Of a stretch of DNA of 10,898 nucleotides, positions 5,902 to 10,898 are shown in pieces (within the stretch, counting starts at the first letter, position 1; each line of letters starts with the position of its first letter). The stretch comes from Planctomycetota bacterium (GTDB taxonomy: Bacteria > Planctomycetota > SZUA-567 > H5-PLA8 > CALKMO01): assembly GCA_026417845.1 (NCBI GenBank), contig JAOACM010000101.1:1-10898 (forward strand). The letters run 5' to 3'. The position numbers and the translations under genes are program-made. Below the pieces are notes generated by a model that searched no databases, had not been told where the DNA came from, and saw only the letters and a program-made list of their open reading frames with translations.

Positions 5902-8226
5902 TCAAACGACCTTCAGGTCCACCTCGCGGGCGGGCAGGTCTATCCGCACAACGCGGACGTTGACCCTGTCGCCGAGGCGGAACGTCCTGTTGGTGCGCCG
6001 GCCGTAGAGCAGGCGCGCACCCCTGTCGTAGACGTACCAGTCGTCCCGCAGCGATTCGATTCTGATCAGGCCCTCCACCAGGCAGTCCCGGAGCTCTACG
6101 AAGAAACCGAAGTCGCAGACGCGGGTTATTGTTCCCTCGTGGGACGCTTTCGTGTGATCGCGCAGGTACTGGATCTGGCGGAATTTCGTGACGTCCTCCT
6201 CAGCGGCGTCCGCGGCCCGCTCCCTTTCGGAGCAATGCGATGCCAGCGCCCGCAGAGAGGCCGCCGCGTCAAGGGCCGAGGCGAGGCCGGCGACCCTGGG
6301 CGGGCGCTTCGTCGGGATTGCGCTTCCGCCGGCAGGAAATCTGGCGTCAAGCGCGCGGTGCACCAACAGGTCCGGATAGCGCCTTATCGGGCTGGTAAAG
6401 TGGCAGTAGCGCAGGAAGTTCAGGGCATAATGCGGCCGGCACTCGGCGGCGTAGACGGCCTGTTTCAGGCTGGTCAGCAGCGCGAACTGGACGGCATCCC
6501 TGTAGGGCGTGCCGGCCGCGCGTTCCAGGACGGTCCGCAGCTTGTCGCGGGTGTACGGGGGCTTGAGCGGGAAACCGAGCTCCCGGACGAATCCGGCGAA
6601 GCTCGCCAGGTCCTCAGCATCAGGCTCGTCGTGCACTCTGAACATCCCCGGCATCTGCTGGTCAGCAATGGTCTCCGCCACGCGGCGGTTCGCGGCCAGC
6701 ATGAAATCCTCGATCATCCGGTGCGTATAATCGTGTTCCTCCTTTTCGAACCTTTCGATCTCGCCGGTCCCGTCGAGCACCAGCCTGACCTCGGGCATGT
6801 CCAGGTCTATCGAACCCTCCTCCAGACGGCGGCGACGGAGGCGCGCGGCGAGGTCGCGCATCCGACACAGCAGCTCATACACGCCAGGCGGCACCTCGTT
6901 TCTCAAACCCTCGTCCAGGATGCGTCTGACTTGGCGGTAGGTCAGGCGGGCGCGGGACCGGATCGCGCTGCGCTCGATGCGCCACCACGCTGTGTGCAGA
7001 TCCTTGTCGTAGGCTATGGTCACGGTTTTCGTCAGCCTGTCCTCGCCTTCCCGCAGCGAACACAAATCGTTGGACAGGCGTGGCGGAAGCATCGGCAGGC
7101 ACCTGCCGGGCAGGTATACGCTGGTTCCTCTTCTGCGCGCCTCCCTGTCTATGGCGCCTCCTTCCCGTACGAAATGCGAGACATCCGCGATGTGTACCTG
7201 GAGTATGATCTGCCCATCCTCGCCTTCGTAGACCCCCACGGCGTCGTCGTGATCCTTTGCGTCGTCGGGGTCTATCGTCACGACCGCCCGGTCGCGGTAG
7301 TCCGCCCGGACGGCCATTTCCTCCCCCGCGATTTCGCGCGGGAGGTTCTCCGCCTCCTCCAGCGCCTCCTCCGGAAACTCTTCGAAGAACCCGTACCGCC
7401 GTATGACCGCGCGAATCTCCGCTTCGGCCTCGCCCCTGGCGCCGAACACCTCGACGATCCGCCCCCTCGGCACCCTGAAGGGTTTCCCCTCCGGCTCGAT
7501 CAGCTCCACGGCGACCTTGTCGCCGTCCATCGCGTCCCCGGCGTCTTCCGGAGCGATCTCTATGCGCCTTTCGCCGGTCGCGCCGTCGGGTATCACGGTG
7601 CCGCCGGCCCGGACCGGATCGTCTCCGCTCCCGGCCGGCCGTTCCGCGGCCGCGTCATCCGGGTATCGCCAGCCCCGCCCCATGCGCCTCCGCTCGCGCT
7701 GCTTCTCCCGGGGCCGGATCTCCAGGCCGCAGGCACGGCTATCCCGCCGGACGAAAGTGCCGACTATCACCGGATTCTGTCTTTCCACGACGCGGATGAC
7801 CCGTCCGCGGGGGAGGCCGAAGCGGCCGCGCCGCCCGTACACGTCAGCCAGCACAAGGTCCCCGTTCATGGCCCCGCCGAGGCTATCTTCCGGTATGAAC
7901 ACGTCCTCGCCGAAGGATTCCTCAACCAGCAGGAAGCCGAAACCGGCCTTCTTGATCTCAATACGTCCGGTCATGCGGTTTGAGACGGACTCCGGAGGCC
8001 CGTAGCGCCCTCCCTTGAGTTCCGCAATGGAACCCTCCCGTGTCATCTCATCCAGCAGCGCGCGGAATTCTCCGTAGCCTTCGCGATCCACGCCGAGCAA
8101 CCTGGCCAGTCCGCGCCGCCTGAGCGGCCTGTAATCAGGCCCTCTCATCACGGCCAGGATGTCCTCCCGACTGATGCCGGCGCCCCCGGATGCTCTTCCC
8201 CCATGTGCGGATCTTCCGCGCGCCAC
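5902..8226 (-). CDS. rnr: Ribonuclease R (RNB-family 3'-5' exoribonuclease)
   Basis: A cytoplasmic hydrolytic exonuclease that degrades structured RNA. From the GTG at 8226 it has 774 residues (E. coli RNase R: 813). Domain order: N-terminal winged-helix-like region (about 18-75, SREDILAVMRGPDYRPL); first cold-shock OB domain (85-150, 'GFGFLLVEESFGEDVFIPED'); an Arg-rich insert (about 165-220); second OB domain ending DAMDGDKVAVEL; RNB domain (about 310-640); C-terminal S1 (692-774, 'GTITRVCDFGFFVEL'). The RNB metal site is intact: TIDPDDAKDHDDAV places Asp322, 325, 327 and 328. The HFTSPIRRYPDLLVHR block with the catalytic Arg pair is also intact. The protein ends right after S1, without the Lys-rich tail of enterobacterial enzymes. 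Start: GTG at 8226 has GGAGG 8 nt upstream; the frame opens further to a GTG at 8421, whose 65 extra residues have no Shine-Dalgarno and no family match. Confidence 0.95.
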   Translation of the reverse strand: MARGRSAHGGRASGGAGISREDILAVMRGPDYRPLRRRGLARLLGVDREGYGEFRALLDEMTREGSIAELKGGRYGPPESVSNRMTGRIEIKKAGFGFLLVEESFGEDVFIPEDSLGGAMNGDLVLADVYGRRGRFGLPRGRVIRVVERQNPVIVGTFVRRDSRACGLEIRPREKQRERRRMGRGWRYPDDAAAERPAGSGDDPVRAGGTVIPDGATGERRIEIAPEDAGDAMDGDKVAVELIEPEGKPFRVPRGRIVEVFGARGEAEAEIRAVIRRYGFFEEFPEEALEEAENLPREIAGEEMAVRADYRDRAVVTIDPDDAKDHDDAVGVYEGEDGQIILQVHIADVSHFVREGGAIDREARRRGTSVYLPGRCLPMLPPRLSNDLCSLREGEDRLTKTVTIAYDKDLHTAWWRIERSAIRSRARLTYRQVRRILDEGLRNEVPPGVYELLCRMRDLAARLRRRRLEEGSIDLDMPEVRLVLDGTGEIERFEKEEHDYTHRMIEDFMLAANRRVAETIADQQMPGMFRVHDEPDAEDLASFAGFVRELGFPLKPPYTRDKLRTVLERAAGTPYRDAVQFALLTSLKQAVYAAECRPHYALNFLRYCHFTSPIRRYPDLLVHRALDARFPAGGSAIPTKRPPRVAGLASALDAAASLRALASHCSERERAADAAEEDVTKFRQIQYLRDHTKASHEGTITRVCDFGFFVELRDCLVEGLIRIESLRDDWYVYDRGARLLYGRRTNRTFRLGDRVNVRVVRIDLPAREVDLKVV

Positions 8227-8545
8227 CAGATACGCCTCCGCCAAACGGATTCCATCCGTGCCGGCCGCCGCCGGATCAGCCCCCCGCTGACGCGCCGCTC
8301 CCGCTTTCTGGCGTCGGATGCGCTCCTGCCACCCGGCGGCGCCGATCGCGCCGCGGCCACGATCCCCGGTCGGTCCGGCGGGATCCCGCAATCCACCTGC
8401 GGCGAACCTACTATCATACACCGTCCGGCGGCGATCCGCCCGTCACATTTGCTGGCGGGGCAGGGGAGTCCCGCGGGAGCGGCGGAAACTGGATATCGAA
8501 GGGTCCCTGGGCTAATAATGAAGCTCGTAGCGATGGTTCGGCCGG
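8227..8545. other. Divergent intergenic region between rnr and the TPR gene
   Basis: If rnr starts at 8226, this 319-bp stretch separates two divergent genes and should hold promoters for both. On the + strand TAATAAT at 8513-8519 is a possible -10 element about 30 bp before the TPR gene, with no clear -35. If rnr starts at 8421, the left 195 bp are coding. No other gene, RNA or repeat is seen. Confidence 0.5.
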
Positions 8546-9100
8546 ATGGAGCGCATGGTAGAGAGGAGGGGAAAAGCGCCACGCATGGGGGAAGCTACGG
8601 AAGCGAGAGTCCGCCGGTGGCTTATCGAGGCGGAAGGATATATTGAGCTGGGAATGCATCGCCACGCCCGCGACAGGCTCGATCTGGCTGACGGGACGGA
8701 CGCTCTGCCCCTGGAAAGGGACCTGCTATGGGGCGAATATTACCGTTCGCTCGGGCAGCATCAAATGGCGATCGAAAGATTCGAATCCGCCAGACGCCGG
8801 AAGCCGGACGATGTCCGGGCGGCCGTAGGTCTGGGGTGGTCGTACAAGAGGACAGGACGTCTGGACCTCGCCATCGAGTCTCTGGAGCGCTGCCTGGCCG
8901 CCAATCCGGATGAGGCCCTGCTGCATTATAATCTGGCGTGCTATTACAGTCTGGCGGGCAGGCGCGAGCGGATGCTGGAATGCCTGCGGAAGGCTGTGGC
9001 GATGCATCCGCCGTTTCGCATCGCCGCGGCTTCGGAGAGCGATTTCGACGCCTATCGCGACGATCCCGAGTTCCGAGAGACGCTTCGAAGGGGACGATAG
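8546..9100 (+). CDS. Small TPR-repeat protein
   Basis: The protein is 184 aa, soluble, with no signal peptide or membrane helix. Three TPR-like helix pairs are visible: about 58-88 (LLWGEYYRSLGQHQMAIERF), 92-122 (VGLGWSYKRTGRLDLAIESL...ANPDE) and 126-154 (YNLACYYSLAGRRERMLECL). It ends with a short acidic module 'SDFDAYRDDPEFRETLR' that caps TPR arrays in many planctomycete-type proteins. TPRs are protein-protein docking surfaces, so it is probably an adaptor; no partner is evident. The third repeat and cap resemble the C terminus of the hydrolase at 882-2285. Start is unsure: ATGs at 8546, 8555 and 8585 all lie in frame, and the GAGGAGGGG at 8561-8569 sits somewhat too far (about 15 nt) before 8585. 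It is divergent from rnr and convergent with the zinc-ribbon gene. Confidence 0.8.
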   Translation: MERMVERRGKAPRMGEATEARVRRWLIEAEGYIELGMHRHARDRLDLADGTDALPLERDLLWGEYYRSLGQHQMAIERFESARRRKPDDVRAAVGLGWSYKRTGRLDLAIESLERCLAANPDEALLHYNLACYYSLAGRRERMLECLRKAVAMHPPFRIAAASESDFDAYRDDPEFRETLRRGR

Positions 9101-9149
9101 CCCGCGCGGGCGTTCCGCCGGACGGCCATGGGCATCCCGCAGCGCGACA

Positions 9150-9170
9150 TGCCGGCCCGAAGTGCCGGCA
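9150..9170. terminator. Hairpin between convergent genes, possible bidirectional terminator
   Basis: TGCCGGC (9150-9156) and GCCGGCA (9164-9170) form a 7-bp GC-rich stem with a 7-nt loop, midway between the ends of the TPR gene (9100) and the zinc-ribbon gene (9271). Neither strand has a T-run after it, so Rho-independent termination is uncertain. Confidence 0.35.
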
Positions 9171-9238
9171 ACGGACAGACTTCGACCGCAACGTTGCCTC
9201 CGGACTGCTGGTGCGGCGGAGAAGGAAGCTCGCAACTT

Positions 9239-9270
9239 CCGTTCCCCGCCTGCGGACCGCCACGGAACGG
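9239..9270 (-). terminator. Inverted repeat just after the zinc-ribbon gene stop
   Basis: CCGTTCC (9239-9245) and GGAACGG (9264-9270) are perfect 7-bp arms with an 18-nt GC-rich spacer. The structure begins immediately after the TGA of the minus-strand gene. It has no U-run and fits a terminator or mRNA 3'-end stabiliser only loosely. Confidence 0.35.
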
Positions 9271-9993
9271 TCAGCGTTTCACGGCGCTCCCGGCCGGCGG
9301 CCGGGAGGGTTTCACGAACCGGTCGAGGATCCCTTTGTCCGCGATCAGGTAGTACATGAGCACCACGAGTGTGCCGATAACAAGCCCGATGAGGATGGGT
9401 CTGAGGATGCCGGATTTCTCCCGTTCTTTGATCCGTACGGCCCTGACATGACCCGTCTTCCTCGCCGCCTCCGGCGGGGCCGCGTCTCTTGCCACGGCGG
9501 GGATCGTGCCCGTCGTCTCCTTGGCGGGCGTCTTACCCGGTTCCGACGGGGGAGCGGGAACCTGAGCGGCGGGAGCATCGGAGGTGCCGGCCGGCTGGGG
9601 CGGAAGGGGCCCATGGGCCGCGGGCGGTGTCTTGCGGGCCACGGGCGGCGTCCTTCGGGCTGGAGGGGGAGTGCTCCGCACGGCCGGCTGAGTGGAAGGC
9701 ACGGGCGTTCGCGAGCTGGACCGGGCCGGAGGGACGAATGCCGGAGTAGACCGGGTCGGCGGCCTCGTCCCGCTCTCCCTCGGCCCCCGCGTAGCGCCGC
9801 GCAGCCCCGAGGATTTAAGAGCCAGCCCTCTGTTGGTTTGACCGGGCTTACCCAATACGGGCGGCGGGCCGACCGGGATGACAGGAGAACACTTGCGGCA
9901 GTAAACTTCCTCGCCAACCTGGACTGCCGTACCGCGCTCCAGGTCCATATCGGTGAGGCGCGAGTTGCACTTGGCGCAAAAATAAATTTCCAC
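9271..9993 (-). CDS. Zinc-ribbon, proline-rich, single-pass membrane protein of unknown function
   Basis: A 240-aa protein. Residues 6-35 form a treble-clef or ribbon-like zinc site, FCAKC ... VYCRKC, with Cys6, Cys9, Cys32 and Cys35 spaced as two CxxC knuckles 22 residues apart. Residues 40-175 are a disordered linker rich in Pro, Ala, Thr and Arg (RRTPPVARKTPPAA and similar near-repeats). A basic stretch (VRAVRIKEREK) precedes one membrane helix at about 196-217 (LRPILIGLVIGTLVVLMYYL), and a short basic tail ends it. The positive charge before the helix suggests the ribbon and linker are cytoplasmic. Similar architectures occur in Planctomycetota-type genomes; I know no function for them. 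Start: a GTG at 9993 with a strong AGGAGGT about 10 nt upstream. A TATATT (10020-10025, minus strand) 27 bp upstream could be a -10 box. It is a probable single-gene transcript. Confidence 0.8.
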   Translation of the reverse strand: MEIYFCAKCNSRLTDMDLERGTAVQVGEEVYCRKCSPVIPVGPPPVLGKPGQTNRGLALKSSGLRGATRGPRESGTRPPTRSTPAFVPPARSSSRTPVPSTQPAVRSTPPPARRTPPVARKTPPAAHGPLPPQPAGTSDAPAAQVPAPPSEPGKTPAKETTGTIPAVARDAAPPEAARKTGHVRAVRIKEREKSGILRPILIGLVIGTLVVLMYYLIADKGILDRFVKPSRPPAGSAVKR

Positions 9994-10274
9994 CCGGCGG
10001 AAAACCTCCTCGCTTCCATAATATACAGAATCGCTTCAGACCCTTAATTACTTTCGCGCCAAATTTCCGCGAACCTCACGAAAAGCCGGGCCATAGCTCA
10101 TTCGAGAGGCGGCGCGCCGCATTGTAGCACGAGGGGACGCGGTGCCAAGCCAATCTCCGCCGCATCCCTGGCCCTTCGCCTCCTGACCCGAAAATCCGCG
10201 CATTTACGGCCATGCACCCCGCGCGATGCAGGCACCGGGCCACATACGTACGATCCGATCCGCGACGATCGCCT
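9994..10274. other. Intergenic region between the ABC permease and zinc-ribbon genes
   Basis: This 281-bp gap has no recognisable gene. It is locally AT-richer near 10015-10075, which includes a possible -10 box (TATATT, minus strand, 10020-10025) for the zinc-ribbon gene, with no good -35. GGCGCGCC near 10110 is a palindrome. No terminator with a U-run was seen after the permease stop at 10275. Confidence 0.5.
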
Positions 10275-10898
10275 TCAGGTTGCCACCCGTGGGTAGACCG
10301 CCGATGTCGCGGCGGTAAGCATAGCAGCGAAGACCAGGAGTACGGCCAGGTCGGCCGCCAGCCCGAAGGCCGGTTCCCCGCCGGCCAGCATCAGCCCGCG
10401 CAGTGCGTCAACCTCGTAGGTAAGCGGGTTCGCCACCGATATCGCGCGCAGCCAGTCCGGCATTATCTCCAGCGGATATATCGCGTTGCTGGCAAAAAAG
10501 AGGGGCATCGTAAGGAGTTGGCCGATTCCTAGGAACCGCTCGCGGGTCTTCACAAGGCAGGCAATCAGCAGCGAAAGCGTGGCGAACGCGGCGGCACCGA
10601 GGAAGATCGCGAGGACCACGCCGAGCAGCGCGATCGGGTCCCATCGCAGGTCTACCTGCATTATGAACGCCAGGACGTACACTATGACCGCTTGCGCCAG
10701 CCCTCGAACGCCCGCCGACAGCGCCTTGCCGGCTACTATCGAAGCCCTCGGTATCGGCGAGGCCAGCAGCTTGTGCGCCAGGCCGAGGTCGCGCTCCCAG
10801 ATGACCGCTATTCCGTAAAATATCGAACTGAACAGGACCCCCTGCGCGAGCACGCCCGGCGCCATGAAATCCAGGTACCTCACCCCGCCCCTCGGTAT
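10275..10898 (-). CDS. ABC-2 type transporter permease, C-terminal part (runs off the right edge)
   Basis: About 207 residues of the membrane subunit of an ABC exporter of the DrrB/NodJ-like ABC-2 family. The frame is open through base 10898 (reading '..RGGVRYLDFMAPG'), so the GTG at 10883 is probably internal and the first membrane segment lies outside the window. Visible features are: the family entry motif 'VRYLDFMAPGVLAQ'; a cytoplasmic loop with 'WERDLGLAHKLLASPIPRASIVAGK', which contacts the ATPase; membrane segments around 'AQAVIVYVLAFIM', 'LLGVVLAIFLGAAAFATLSLLIACLV' and 'LAADLAVLLVFAAMLTAAT'; and the strongly conserved 'ANPLTYEVDALRGLM' before the last helix. Such permeases pair with a single ATPase, usually encoded just upstream, to export drugs, lipids or polysaccharide precursors; the substrate is unknown. 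The ATPase would lie beyond the right edge. Confidence 0.92.
   Translation of the reverse strand: MPRGGVRYLDFMAPGVLAQGVLFSSIFYGIAVIWERDLGLAHKLLASPIPRASIVAGKALSAGVRGLAQAVIVYVLAFIMQVDLRWDPIALLGVVLAIFLGAAAFATLSLLIACLVKTRERFLGIGQLLTMPLFFASNAIYPLEIMPDWLRAISVANPLTYEVDALRGLMLAGGEPAFGLAADLAVLLVFAAMLTAATSAVYPRVAT

Noticed and set aside
5839..7983. A 714-codon open frame on the + strand
   Set aside because: It lies antisense to rnr, whose RNB and S1 motifs are unmistakable. The + frame shows no motif and a composition typical of a shadow frame.
8227..8421. The 65-residue N-terminal extension of RNase R from the upstream GTG
   Set aside because: No ribosome binding site precedes the GTG at 8421 and the peptide has no family similarity, whereas the GTG at 8226 has GGAGG at ideal spacing and puts the winged-helix region near the N terminus.

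Overview
This is a high-GC bacterial stretch with no rRNA, tRNA, CRISPR or phage genes. The gene mix suggests a free-living Gram-negative bacterium of the Planctomycetota/PVC type or a neighbouring metagenomic phylum. That mix is a Gfo/Idh/MocA oxidoreductase with a Cys cluster, TPR proteins ending in a short acidic 'end-of-group' module, an ExbB-like channel with its own signal peptide, a zinc-ribbon/proline-rich/membrane protein, and RNase R. The assignment is inference only; there is no phylogenetic marker that I could place with confidence. The first 32 bases are Illumina Nextera adapter, not genome, so the window looks like a metagenomic or draft contig that starts at a read end. The right edge cuts through a gene.

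Layout, left to right. (1) The C-terminal part of a Gfo/Idh/MocA-type oxidoreductase runs on the + strand to 615. (2) A minus-strand pair follows: a VOC-fold (glyoxalase/dioxygenase-like) metalloprotein, then a secreted alpha/beta hydrolase fused to TPRs, 24 bp apart and probably co-transcribed. (3) A 700-bp non-coding region (2724-3426) holds a perfect 34-bp tandem repeat and a MITE-like inverted-repeat element that abuts the stop codon of the next gene. (4) A minus-strand ExbB/TolQ-like plus ExbD/TolR-like proton channel pair covers 5467 to 3427. Between the two genes lies a stretch that reads as a real C-terminal tail of the ExbB protein but is broken by what look like two compensating frameshifts. 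(5) RNase R (minus) occupies 5902-8226. (6) A small TPR protein lies on the + strand, divergent from rnr. (7) A zinc-ribbon, proline-rich, single-membrane-pass protein is on the minus strand, convergent with the TPR gene. (8) The C-terminal part of an ABC-2 type export permease (minus) runs off the right edge.

Functionally the window is mostly ordinary chromosome: envelope energisation (ExbB/ExbD), RNA turnover (RNase R), an exporter, and a few enzymes of unknown substrate. I see no defence island or new multi-gene system. The items most worth a second look are the frame-broken ExbB tail with a slippery heptamer at one break, the tandem 34-bp dyad repeat, the tandem MITE-like element, a 17-bp exact repeat beside two stop codons, and the hydrolase that seems to lack its usual catalytic acid.
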